Below are positions 8,578 through 16,702 of a stretch of DNA of 64,000 nucleotides, piece after piece (the first letter of the stretch is position 1; the number at the start of each line of letters is the position of its first letter). Origin of the DNA: Streptomyces liliifuscus (GTDB taxonomy: Bacteria; Actinomycetota; Actinomycetes; Streptomycetales; Streptomycetaceae). Made by a program: the position numbers and the translations under genes. The notes below the pieces were generated by a model. That model worked only from the letters and a program-made list of their open reading frames with translations. It was not told the origin of the DNA and made no database searches. The stretch spans positions 2,108,001-2,172,000 of the forward strand of contig NZ_CP066831.1 of NCBI RefSeq assembly GCF_016598615.1. Direction: 5' to 3'.

Positions 8578-9725
8578 GCACCCGACAGCAGCCCCTGTCC
8601 GACGGCAAGTTGCTCCACCACCGCGCCGAGGGTCCCGTAACCGCTCCCCCGCTTCTCCTCGGCCCGTCCCTCGGCACGTCGACGGCCCTGTGGGACAAGG
8701 TCGCGCCCGAACTGTCCGTCACCCACCGGGTCGTGCGCTGGGACCTGCCGGGTCACGGCCACTCCCCCGCCGGTCTGATCGGCCCCGGCGCGACCGTCGC
8801 CGACCTCGCCGCGCTGGTGCTCGCGCTCGCCGATTCGCTCGGCCTCGACCGTTTCTCGTACGCCGGTGTCTCGCTCGGCGGCGCGGTGGGGCTGCATCTC
8901 GCCGTCCACCACCCCGAGCGGGTGGAACGGCTCGCGGTGATCTGCTCCTCCGCCCACTTCAACGGCTCCAGGCCGTGGGAGGAGCGGGCCGCGCTGGTGC
9001 GCGCCGAGGGGCTGGCCGGGCTTGCGGAGGGCGCCGACGCGCGTTGGTTCACACCGGGTTTCACCGTTCCGGAGCTGGTCGAGGACCATCGCAGGGCGGA
9101 TCCGGACTCGTACGCCGCCTGCTGTGACGCGCTAGCGGCCTTCGACCTGCGGGAGCGGCTGCCGGAGATCGGCGCGCCGACGCTGCTCGTCGCCGGGCGC
9201 GAGGATCCCGCGACACCGCCCGCGCATCTGCGCGAGATCGCCGACGCGGTGCCCGGTGCCGCGCTCGTCGAGATCCCGGGGGCCTCTCACCTCGCGCCCG
9301 CCCAGTGCCCGGAGGCCGTGCTCACCGCGCTGCGCGCGCACTTCGACGGCGGTGCCAAGCGGGGCATGGAGGTGCGCCGCCAGGTGCTCGGCGACACACA
9401 CGTCGACCGTGCGCAGGCCCGGCAGTCGGAGTTCACGGCACGGTTCCAGGACTTCATCTCGCGGTACGCGTGGGGCGAGATCTGGACCGATCCGACGCTT
9501 GCGCGCCGCGAGCGCAGCATGATCACGCTGACCGCCCTGGTGGCGCACGGCCACTACGACGAGTTGGCGATGCACATCCGCGCCGCCCGCCGCAACGGGC
9601 TCACGCCGGAGGAGATCGGCGCGGTGCTGCTGCAGACCGCCGTGTACTGCGGGGTCCCGGCGGCCAACTCGGCGTTCGCCGTGGCGCAGCGGGTGCTCGC
9701 GGAGGAGGACGAGGCGGCCGGCTGA
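8574..9725 (+). CDS. pcaL: PcaL: 3-oxoadipate enol-lactonase fused to 4-carboxymuconolactone decarboxylase
   Basis: A 383-residue two-domain protein that does two successive steps. Residues 1-260 are an alpha/beta hydrolase (enol-lactonase, PcaD): oxyanion region LLLGPSLGTST, nucleophile Ser100 in GVSLGG, and the catalytic His in GASHLAP. From about residue 264 (GMEVRRQVLGDTHVDRA) to the end is a carboxymuconolactone decarboxylase (PcaC), with LVAHGHYDELAMHIRAA. The PcaL fusion is known from Streptomyces and Rhodococcus. The TTG start overlaps the pcaB stop, completing an unbroken chain of couplings from pcaI. Confidence 0.93.
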   Translation: MSTRQQPLSDGKLLHHRAEGPVTAPPLLLGPSLGTSTALWDKVAPELSVTHRVVRWDLPGHGHSPAGLIGPGATVADLAALVLALADSLGLDRFSYAGVSLGGAVGLHLAVHHPERVERLAVICSSAHFNGSRPWEERAALVRAEGLAGLAEGADARWFTPGFTVPELVEDHRRADPDSYAACCDALAAFDLRERLPEIGAPTLLVAGREDPATPPAHLREIADAVPGAALVEIPGASHLAPAQCPEAVLTALRAHFDGGAKRGMEVRRQVLGDTHVDRAQARQSEFTARFQDFISRYAWGEIWTDPTLARRERSMITLTALVAHGHYDELAMHIRAARRNGLTPEEIGAVLLQTAVYCGVPAANSAFAVAQRVLAEEDEAAG

Positions 9726-9842
9726 CTGTCGGCCGACCGGGGCCCTTGAACCTGGACGCCGGTCACCGCGCCGTCTGCCCTCGGTCACAGCTACCGGGGC
9801 GCCCACCCCTGAACCACCGGCCACTGGGCCCGTCCAGCCCTC

Positions 9843-9926
9843 GGCTACCGGCTACCGGCTACCGGCTACCGGCTACCGGCTACCGGCTACCGGCTACCGG
9901 CTACCGGCTACCGGCTACCGGCTACC
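9843..9926. repeat. 12 perfect copies of a 7-bp tandem repeat (GGCTACC)
   Basis: The 255-base gap between the convergent pcaL and the LAL gene holds 12 uninterrupted GGCTACC units, bounded by degenerate relatives (GGCCACC, GGTCACC). An imperfect duplicate of about 28 bases brackets the tract: GGTCACCGCGCCGTCTGCCC at 9761-9780 and GGTCACCGAGCCGTTTGCCC at 9956-9975, each followed by CTCGGTCAC with one base of variation. No gene or clear terminator is seen in this gap. Slipped-strand expansion is the simplest origin. Confidence 0.95.
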
Positions 9927-9980
9927 GGGCCATCCTCCCTCGGCCACCGGCCACCGGTCACCGAGCCGTTTGCCCCTCGG

Positions 9981-12671
9981 TCACCGAGGGCGCGGCACTC
10001 GGCCCGTGTTCAGTGCCAGTGCCTCCCGGGCCCTGGTCACCAGGCCGTCCGCGCCGCAGGTCCGTGCCAGTGTCAGACCGCGGGTCAGCTCCGTGACGGA
10101 GTGGGACGCGATGCCGTATTCGACGCGGGCCGCCGCGTGTTCGTAGGCGCAGGGAGACGCCTCCAGGTACGCGACCGCCTGGGCGAGCAGTGTGACCGAG
10201 CGCCGGCCGGTCTCCAGGGCGGCGGCGCAGCGCAGGGCCTCTCCTATGGCGGTGTCCGTGCCGAAGCGTTCGGCCTGCATACGGGCGTCGGCCGCCACCT
10301 CGGCGGCGCGCCGCGGGTCGGCGACGGCGAGGGTCCGGGCGAGTTCTCCGGCCCAGGGCGCCATCACCGTGTTGTGGCCGCCGCGGGCCGCGGACAACTT
10401 CTCCGCGGTCTCCAGCTCGTTCACGCCCTCCTCGACACGGCCGGTGGCGATCAGCAGGCGGCCCCTTATCGAGTGGGTGTCCGGCAGGACGATCGTGGAC
10501 GGGTGGGGCGGTTCGAAGGAGTACCGCTCGGCGATCTCCTCGGCCGCGCCCACATGGCCGCGGGCGAGCAGCGTGTCGATGAGCATGCACGCCGCCGACC
10601 AGTGCATGGGCAGCCCGTGGCCCACGCGGTCCGCCAGGCGGAGGGCCTCGCGCAGGGACTCCTCGGCGTCCACGAGGCGGCCCCGTCTGCGGAGCACGTA
10701 TCCGCCGAAGGCGTGCGAGAGGGCCAGATGGCCGCCGCTCCATCCGGCGTGCTCGTAGCTGCGCTGGGCCTCCGTGAAGAGGCTCTCGGCGCGGTCGAGA
10801 CGGTCCGCGTACGTGTAGGAGATGCCGAGCATCATGAGGAGCTCGAAGCTCCACTCGGTGTCGGTCCAGCCGAGGCCCGGCGCGAGGCGGCCGTTGACGA
10901 GGGCGCGGTCGCAGAGTTCGACGACCTCCTCGGCGTTCTCCCCGCGGGTCATCGCGTCGAAGGCGCGCAGGATGAGCAGGGCGCGCTCGGAGTTGTCGCG
11001 CCCTGTGAGCGGCCTGACGAGTTCGGCGAGGCGGCGGGAGCGGCCGGTCGCGTCCTCCTCGCCTGCGTGGATGCCCTCCCACATGTAGTGCACGGCCTGC
11101 AGGCGCATTCGGGCGGGACCGGCCTCCAGCCGGTCGGCCTCCGCGTCGACCGTGGCGACGGCCTCCTCCAGCTGGTCGTTGTGGACGAGCGCGGAGGAGA
11201 GGCGGCAGACCGCGTCGACCCGGAGTTCCTCCTCCAGGCCGTGCACCGTGAGCGCTTCCCGGAGGTGTCCGATCGTCGTCGCGGGCGAGGTGAGGAGCGT
11301 GGCGCAGCCCAACTCGTAGAGCACGCGCGCGTGGACCTCGGGAAGCGGCGGTTCCAGCAGGGCGCGCTCCAGACAGCGGCGGGCCGCGTCCGGGGCGCCG
11401 ACGGCGAGGTGCTCGCGGGCGGCCTCGCGCATCTGCTCGACGAGTTCGGGGTCGTCGTCCGGATGTACTTCGAGGAGGTGGCGGGAGGCCGCGGCGGCGC
11501 CGAGGCCCGACGCGGTGACTACCGAGGCGGCCACGCCGTGCATCGCGGTGCGCAGCGCGTCCGGGATCGAGCGGTAGACGGCGGTGGCGATGAGCGGGTG
11601 GACGAACTCCAGGTCACCGTCGTCGACTTGAGCGGTCGTCCGGTCGGCCTCGGTGAGGATGCGTGCCGCGCCGAGGAGCGCCGCACAGCGCTCCGCCTCG
11701 TCCCGCGGCATGCCGGCGAGTTCGGCCGCCAGTTCCAGGGAGATCTGTGTGCCGAGGATGGCCGCCGCCCAGGCGAAGCGGGTGGCGTCCACGCCGAGCC
11801 CTTCGAGCCGGTCGACGAGTCCGCGGCCGCGCGCCGAGCGGTTCAGCGCGCGTAGTTCCGAGGCCGAGTCCTCGACCGGTTCGAAATCGCTGTCCTGGAC
11901 CTTGGCGAGGAGTTCCACGGTCTCGTACGGGTTGCCTCCGGTGACGGCCCAGACCTCGCGGCAGAACGGGACGTCGGCGTGCGCGCCGAGTGTGGCGCGG
12001 GTGAGTCCGGCCGTGGCGTCCGGGGTCAGCGCGCGAAGCGAGGGCATCGGTCCTGCCAGAGCGCCGACGGTGTCGAGGTGGCGGGCGCTCTCGCCGGTGG
12101 CGTCCCCTGGGCGGCGGGCGACCACGACGAGGACGGGCAGGTCGTCGAGGCGCTCCGCGAAGGCGCCGAGCCAGTGCAGGCTCTCCTGGTCGGCCCAGTG
12201 CGCGTCGTCGACGAGCAGCACCAGCGGCCACTCTCGCCGGGCGAGCCTGCGCACGGCCGCGACCAGGCCGTCGCACACACCCTGCGGGTCGGCCTGGCGG
12301 TCGCCCGGTTCGGCTATACCGAGGGCGGGACCCGCGATGTCGTACCAGTCGCCGAAGTACTCACGCGCCTCGTCGGGCATCAGCGCCACGAGCGCCGGCT
12401 GCAGCAACTGCCGTACGACATTGAAGGGAACGGACGTGATGGTCTCGCCGCCGCGTGCCGACCACACCGTGCATTTGCGTGTCTCCGCGATCCGGCGCGA
12501 CTCGGCGAGCAGCGCGGTCTTGCCGATGCCCGCCTCTCCGGTGAAGACCAGCAGGCTGCCCGAGGCCGAACCCGCGCACAGCGCGTCGACTGCCTCCGCG
12601 ACCGCGGCGAGTTCCGCGTCGCGCTCCCAGAGGGGTGCCGAGGCGGCCGTTCCCGGCCGTGCCTCCGTCAT
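9981..12671 (-). CDS. LAL-type ATPase regulator without a C-terminal LuxR domain
   Basis: An 896-residue protein with the build of large ATP-binding LuxR regulators (LAL/MalT-like STAND ATPases). Walker A is GEAGIGKT at residues 45-52 and Walker B VLLVDDAH at 151-158, followed by a long helical, TPR-like repeat region to the end. LAL proteins normally finish with a LuxR helix-turn-helix right after a segment like TCGADGLVTRAREALAL; here the frame stops about ten residues after that segment, at 9981, so the DNA-binding domain is missing. No helix-turn-helix remnant is readable in the 255 bases beyond, which are filled by the GGCTACC repeats. It may be a truncated regulator or a partner for another DNA-binding protein. 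It is divergent from the MHS transporter. Confidence 0.85.
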   Translation of the reverse strand: MTEARPGTAASAPLWERDAELAAVAEAVDALCAGSASGSLLVFTGEAGIGKTALLAESRRIAETRKCTVWSARGGETITSVPFNVVRQLLQPALVALMPDEAREYFGDWYDIAGPALGIAEPGDRQADPQGVCDGLVAAVRRLARREWPLVLLVDDAHWADQESLHWLGAFAERLDDLPVLVVVARRPGDATGESARHLDTVGALAGPMPSLRALTPDATAGLTRATLGAHADVPFCREVWAVTGGNPYETVELLAKVQDSDFEPVEDSASELRALNRSARGRGLVDRLEGLGVDATRFAWAAAILGTQISLELAAELAGMPRDEAERCAALLGAARILTEADRTTAQVDDGDLEFVHPLIATAVYRSIPDALRTAMHGVAASVVTASGLGAAAASRHLLEVHPDDDPELVEQMREAAREHLAVGAPDAARRCLERALLEPPLPEVHARVLYELGCATLLTSPATTIGHLREALTVHGLEEELRVDAVCRLSSALVHNDQLEEAVATVDAEADRLEAGPARMRLQAVHYMWEGIHAGEEDATGRSRRLAELVRPLTGRDNSERALLILRAFDAMTRGENAEEVVELCDRALVNGRLAPGLGWTDTEWSFELLMMLGISYTYADRLDRAESLFTEAQRSYEHAGWSGGHLALSHAFGGYVLRRRGRLVDAEESLREALRLADRVGHGLPMHWSAACMLIDTLLARGHVGAAEEIAERYSFEPPHPSTIVLPDTHSIRGRLLIATGRVEEGVNELETAEKLSAARGGHNTVMAPWAGELARTLAVADPRRAAEVAADARMQAERFGTDTAIGEALRCAAALETGRRSVTLLAQAVAYLEASPCAYEHAAARVEYGIASHSVTELTRGLTLARTCGADGLVTRAREALALNTGRVPRPR

Positions 12672-12822
12672 CCCGCTACCTCCCCAGGTCGCCCAAACGA
12701 CGTACAGACCTTGAGCCTAGCCCTCCGGAAGACCCGATGGAGCCTGGTCGGGACACCTGCTGCCGCCACGGGTGACGTCGGCGGCGCGAAGACGACGGAC
12801 GACACCGCCGACCTGCCGGGGT

Positions 12823-12866
12823 GAAAGTTATTGACAGTCAAAAGCCATGAATTGAAACTAACTTTC
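12823..12866. promoter_or_regulatory. Paired inverted repeats upstream of the MHS transporter
   Basis: GAAAGTTA at 12823-12830 and TAACTTTC at 12859-12866 are perfect inverted copies with 36 bases between their first bases. Between them lies TTGACAGTCAA (12831-12841), itself a TTGAC-N-GTCAA palindrome that contains a good -35 hexamer TTGACA. No convincing -10 is seen at the right distance. The arrangement, 31 bases before the transporter start, is that of an operator overlapping a promoter. Confidence 0.45.
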
Positions 12867-12896
12867 CAACATCGTCAGGGCGGCGGGAGGAACGGC

Positions 12897-14201
12897 ATGG
12901 GCGCTCCGGTGCACGGCTCCGACCTGCGGACCGACCGGCCGGAGCGCTCCCGCAGGGCGCTGGTCGCGGGGTCGGTGGGCAACTTCATCGAGTGGTACGA
13001 GTTCGGCGTCTACGGCTACTTCGCGACGGTCATCGCGGCCCGGTTCTTCACGCCGGAGGGCGGCAGCGAGGTCGAGGCGCTGGTCAAGACGTACGCGTCC
13101 TTCGCGCTCGCGTTCTTCTTCCGGCCCGTCGGCGCCGCGCTGTTCGGGCGGCTCGGCGACCGCGTCGGACGCCGTCCCGTACTCATCATGGTCATCGTCC
13201 TCATGACGGTCGCGACGACATTGATCGGCGTGCTGCCCACGTACGACACGGTGGGTGCCCTCGCGCCCTGGCTGCTGACCTTTCTGAGGGTTCTTCAGGG
13301 GTTGTCGGCGGGCGGGGAGTTCGGAGGCGCGGTGTCGGTGATGACGGAGTTCGCGCCACCGGGCAGACGGGGCCTGTACGGGTCGTGGCAGTCGTTCACG
13401 GTGGCGCTGGGGCTGCTGGGCGGGGCGGGAGTGGCGGCGCTCCTCGCGACCGTGCTCACCGAGGGGCAACTGGGCGACTGGGGCTGGCGGTTGCCGTTCC
13501 TGCTGACGCTGCCGATGGGGCTCGGGGCGCTGTGGCTGCGCCTGCGGCTCGACGAGACGCCGTCGTTCGAGTCGCTCCGGGAGGAGTCCCGGCCGGAGCG
13601 GCCGCCGGGGCGTGAGGTGGCGAAGGCGATCGCGCTGGGCGCGGGCCGCATCATGGGCTGGGCGGCGGCCGGCTACACCTTCCTCGTCGTGCTCCCCTCG
13701 TATCTGCAGAGTTCGCTGAACGCCACGTTCCAGCAGGCACTGGTCGCCACCGTCCTCGCCAACCTGGGCTTCGCGGTCACCATCATCCCGGCGGGCCTGC
13801 TCAGCGACCGGATCGGCCGACGGCCGGTGATGCTGACGGGCGCGCTGCTGGTCACCGTCCTCGCGGTCCCGCTGCTCAACCTCCTTCAGAACACGGGCAC
13901 TTCGAACGCGGTGAAGGGCGGGGCCGTGTTCGTCGCGGGCGCCGTCGTGGGGCTGATGGCGGGACCGGGCCCCGCGATGCTCTCGGAGATGTTCCCGACG
14001 AGCGTCCGCTACACGGGCCTGGGACTCGCCTACGCCCTGTCCAATGCCGTGTTCTCGGGATGCGCTGGCCTCATCATCACGGAGACCATCAAGCGGACGG
14101 GGAGCGTGGACATTCCGGCGTACTACGCGGCCGTGACATGCGCGGTGAGCGTGTTCGCGCTTCTGACACTCCGTAAGGAGCCGGTACGGAAAGGGAGTTG
14201 A
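12897..14201 (+). CDS. MHS-family (metabolite:H+ symporter) MFS transporter
   Basis: A 434-residue, 12-helix transporter. GSVGNFIEWYEFGVYGY in the first helix is the mark of the MHS group (shikimate, proline/betaine, citrate, ketoglutarate carriers). Loop motifs GRLGDRVGRRP after helix 2 and SDRIGRRP in the second half are typical of the major facilitator superfamily. The ATG at 12897 is preceded by GGGAGG at 12885-12890, an ideal ribosome binding site; an upstream TTG would add 22 residues containing the promoter-like repeat. The substrate is unknown; a carboxylate is likely from the family. It lies next to the LAL gene and downstream of the pca region, so an aromatic or dicarboxylic acid is possible. 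Confidence 0.85.
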   Translation: MGAPVHGSDLRTDRPERSRRALVAGSVGNFIEWYEFGVYGYFATVIAARFFTPEGGSEVEALVKTYASFALAFFFRPVGAALFGRLGDRVGRRPVLIMVIVLMTVATTLIGVLPTYDTVGALAPWLLTFLRVLQGLSAGGEFGGAVSVMTEFAPPGRRGLYGSWQSFTVALGLLGGAGVAALLATVLTEGQLGDWGWRLPFLLTLPMGLGALWLRLRLDETPSFESLREESRPERPPGREVAKAIALGAGRIMGWAAAGYTFLVVLPSYLQSSLNATFQQALVATVLANLGFAVTIIPAGLLSDRIGRRPVMLTGALLVTVLAVPLLNLLQNTGTSNAVKGGAVFVAGAVVGLMAGPGPAMLSEMFPTSVRYTGLGLAYALSNAVFSGCAGLIITETIKRTGSVDIPAYYAAVTCAVSVFALLTLRKEPVRKGS

Positions 14202-14259
14202 GCCGGTTGAGCAGGTGGAGGCCGAGCGGGTGTGACTGGATCCGGAGGGGGTCGGGCGG

Positions 14260-15507
14260 GTGCGGGTGATCGGCCTGATGTCCGGCACGTCGTACGACGC
14301 GATCGACGCGGCGGCGGCCGATCTGCGGCTCGACGGGGACAGTCTGGTGCTGCGGCCGCTCGGCATGGTCGGCGACGCGTACGGGGCCGAGGTGCGCGAG
14401 GCCCTCGCTGCGGCGCTGCCCCCGGCGGCCACGACCCTCGCCGAGGTGTGCCGCCTGGACACGCTCATCGGGCAGGCCTTCGCGGCGGCCGCCCTCCGCG
14501 CCGACCGTGAACTGTGCGACGGACAGGCAGAGTTGGTGGCCTCACATGGCCAGACCGTCTACCACTGGACCGACGGCGGGCGGGTGCGCGGCACGCTGCA
14601 GATCGGTCAGCCCGCCTGGATCGCGGAGGCCACCGGGCTGCCCGTGGTCGCCGACTTCCGGCCGCGTGACATCGCCGCCGGCGGCCAGGGGGCGCCCCTG
14701 GTGAGCCTCGTCGACCTGCTGTGGCTGCGCGGCAGGCCGGGCACCCCGGTCGCGCTGAACCTCGGCGGCATCGCCAACCTCACCGCGCCCGACGGAACCG
14801 CCTTCGACACGGGTCCCGCAGGTGCGCTCATCGACGCGGCCGTCCACCACTTCACCGGCCGCGCCTACGACACGGACGGCGCGCTGGCCGCCCGCGGCAG
14901 AGTCCACGAGCCGCTGCTGCGCCGGCTCCTCGACGAGCCGTACTACGCCCTGCCCGCACCGAAGACGACCGGCAAGGAGCTGTTCCACCGGGACTATCTG
15001 CTGGCGGCTCTGGCGGCTGTGGCGGATCCGGCCGCCCCGGCCACAGCGGCCGATCCGGGCACTCCTGCGGCTCCGGCCACTCCGGCGGCCCCGACGGCTC
15101 CGGCGTCTCCGACGGGCCGCGGCACTCTCCCCCACCAGGACGTGATCGCCACCCTCACCCGGCTCACCGCGCGCACGGTCGCGGACGCCGTCCGTTCCGT
15201 GTGCGCCACCGAGGTCATCGCCTCGGGCGGCGGCACGCGCAATCCCGTCCTGATGGCGATGCTCGCCGAGGAGTTGCCGGGGGTGCCGCTGCACACCTCC
15301 GACGCGCTGGGCCTGCCGTCGGCGGCGAAGGAGGCGTACGCGTTCGCCGTCCTCGGATTCCTGACGCTGCACGGTCTCGCGGGCACCGACCCGAGGAGCA
15401 CCGGAGCCCGGCATCCCAGCGTGCTGGGCTCGGTGACACCAGGGCGGGACGGGCTGCCCCGGGCGCCCCGGGGCTTGAAACAGCCGGTGCGGCTGGTGAT
15501 TGGGTGA
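14260..15507 (+). CDS. anmK: Anhydro-N-acetylmuramic acid kinase
   Basis: A 415-residue AnmK: it opens and phosphorylates 1,6-anhydroMurNAc to MurNAc-6-P in peptidoglycan recycling. The N-terminal phosphate motif is GLMSGTSYDAID, ASHGQT and TLQIGQP follow, the segment with the expected catalytic aspartate is FDTGPAGALID, and ASGGGTRNP is in the second lobe. Between about residues 250 and 287 there is an Ala/Pro/Thr-rich insert that separates FHRDYLLAAL from HQDVIATLT, which are nearly adjacent in the family. The GTG at 14260 is taken as start because it begins directly with VRVIGLMSGTS. Confidence 0.9.
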   Translation: MRVIGLMSGTSYDAIDAAAADLRLDGDSLVLRPLGMVGDAYGAEVREALAAALPPAATTLAEVCRLDTLIGQAFAAAALRADRELCDGQAELVASHGQTVYHWTDGGRVRGTLQIGQPAWIAEATGLPVVADFRPRDIAAGGQGAPLVSLVDLLWLRGRPGTPVALNLGGIANLTAPDGTAFDTGPAGALIDAAVHHFTGRAYDTDGALAARGRVHEPLLRRLLDEPYYALPAPKTTGKELFHRDYLLAALAAVADPAAPATAADPGTPAAPATPAAPTAPASPTGRGTLPHQDVIATLTRLTARTVADAVRSVCATEVIASGGGTRNPVLMAMLAEELPGVPLHTSDALGLPSAAKEAYAFAVLGFLTLHGLAGTDPRSTGARHPSVLGSVTPGRDGLPRAPRGLKQPVRLVIG

Positions 15508-15561
15508 AATGAATCCGGATCCTCTCATCCGGCTTTCACCCGCGCCTCATACGGTGGACCC

Positions 15562-16524
15562 ATGACGCAGGCGACTCCCCCCGGCTGGTATCCCGACCCC
15601 GGGCAGACAATTGACGGCCCCGCAACGCAACGCTGGTGGGACGGCAGGACATGGACGGACCAGACCCGCCCGGCGGAGTCCGGCGCCGTTTGGGGTCCTC
15701 CGGCGTTCTCACCGGGCTCGCCGTATCCCGGCGCGCACCCCGGCGGCCCGCGGCGCAAAGCCCGCACGGCGATAGCCGTGGCCGTCGCCGTGGCGGTCCT
15801 CGCCGGCATCGGCGGCGGTGTGTACGCGCTGACCGCGGACGACGGCTCGAACGGCACCGATTCGACCAACGCCCAGCCGGTGCCGACCCCGCCGGGCGGC
15901 CCGCAGGGACAGGACGGCGGCGGACAGGGCGGCCCCGGTGCCCCGGAGGGCGGCGAGTCCGCGATCCCGCAGCCGCTGCCCTCCGAGGACGGCTACGCCA
16001 CGGACCCGATCAACGGCATCAGCCTGCCCGTGCCCGACGGGTGGAGCGGCTCGACCATCCAGGTGGGCGCGCAGGTGACGACCAAGGGCTCCTACGAGTG
16101 TCCCGGCGACACCTCGGAGAAGTGCAGCCTGGGCGGCGCCTATTCGGCCCCCGCGCTCGCCCTGGAGCTCAAGGCCACCACCGCCGAGGCCGCCGCCAAG
16201 GAGGACATCGCCAAGAACGCCGAGGAGTCCTACGGCGGCAAGAGCTACGGCAAGATCACCTCGCACGACGAGCTCTCGTCCAAGGCCGTGACCGTGGCCG
16301 GGCAGAAGGGTTACGCGGTCCGCTGGAAGGTCGTCACGAGCAAGGGCGACGACGGCTACGTCGAGTCGCTCGTCTTCCCGGCGCCCTCCAACTCCAAGCA
16401 GCTCGTCGTCGTGCGCTTCGGCATCGATGTCAGCTCCAAGGCCCCCGAGCAGTCGGTCATCGACGAGATCACCAAGGGCATCAAGGAGGCCGCGGGCGGC
16501 GGCGGCAACGGGCAGAACGTGTAG
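15562..16524 (+). CDS. DUF2510 single-span membrane protein with extracytoplasmic domain
   Basis: A 320-residue protein. Residues 7-34 are a DUF2510 module (GWYPDP ... RWWDGRTWT), a short cytoplasmic WW-like motif frequent in actinobacterial membrane proteins. Residues 68-90 are one transmembrane helix preceded by RRK. A Gly/Pro/Gln linker (about 98-145) leads to an extracytoplasmic domain of about 170 residues without recognised homology to me; it has a likely disulfide pair in YECPGDTSEKCSLGG. The ATG at 15562 is followed by the same MTQATPPGWYPDP pattern seen in other DUF2510 proteins. Function unknown. Confidence 0.82.
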   Translation: MTQATPPGWYPDPGQTIDGPATQRWWDGRTWTDQTRPAESGAVWGPPAFSPGSPYPGAHPGGPRRKARTAIAVAVAVAVLAGIGGGVYALTADDGSNGTDSTNAQPVPTPPGGPQGQDGGGQGGPGAPEGGESAIPQPLPSEDGYATDPINGISLPVPDGWSGSTIQVGAQVTTKGSYECPGDTSEKCSLGGAYSAPALALELKATTAEAAAKEDIAKNAEESYGGKSYGKITSHDELSSKAVTVAGQKGYAVRWKVVTSKGDDGYVESLVFPAPSNSKQLVVVRFGIDVSSKAPEQSVIDEITKGIKEAAGGGGNGQNV

Positions 16525-16532
16525 GACGTACG

Positions 16533-16560
16533 ACGGTCACGGCCCCGGAGCCGTGACCGT
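16533..16560. terminator. Hairpin after the DUF2510 gene
   Basis: ACGGTCACGGC and GCCGTGACCGT form an 11-bp perfect stem with a 6-base loop, beginning nine bases after the stop codon at 16524. There is no T-run, as is usual in Streptomyces. Confidence 0.7.
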
Positions 16561-16574
16561 GACCGGACACCGAT

Positions 16575-16621
16575 CGGCCGGGTGGAGCGCCTCTCCGCTG
16601 GAGAGGAACCCCACCCGGCCG
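16575..16621. terminator. Two-step stem between converging genes
   Basis: CGGCCGGGTGG and CCACCCGGCCG form an outer 11-bp stem, and CCTCTCC/GGAGAGG with a GCT loop forms an inner one. It lies between the DUF2510 gene and the convergent tetR gene and could stop transcription from either side. Confidence 0.55.
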
Positions 16622-16702
16622 GGGGGTGCGCGCCGCCCCCGTCCCCACGGTGCGGCGCGAGCAGGTCACCGTCCAGTCATCCCGTGGACGGCGGCCTGGG
16701 TC

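Noticed and set aside
8574..9725. pcaD and pcaC as two separate genes joined by a sequencing frameshift
   Set aside because: The frame is continuous and the PcaL fusion is an established arrangement in actinomycetes.
9843..9926. LPATG-like sortase motifs read in the tandem repeat
   Set aside because: The peptide LPATGYR arises only because a 7-bp repeat read in frame gives a 7-residue period; the frame is a shadow of pcaL and there is no signal peptide or membrane anchor.
9843..9926. A CRISPR-like array
   Set aside because: The units are 7 bp and contiguous with no spacers, and no cas genes are present.
10101..11855. A 584-codon open frame opposite the LAL gene
   Set aside because: No domain is seen and the composition is that of an antisense shadow; the minus-strand frame has Walker motifs in place.
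12831..12896. A TTG start for the MHS transporter
   Set aside because: It would translate the -35 box and the inverted repeats, while the ATG at 12897 has an excellent ribosome binding site.
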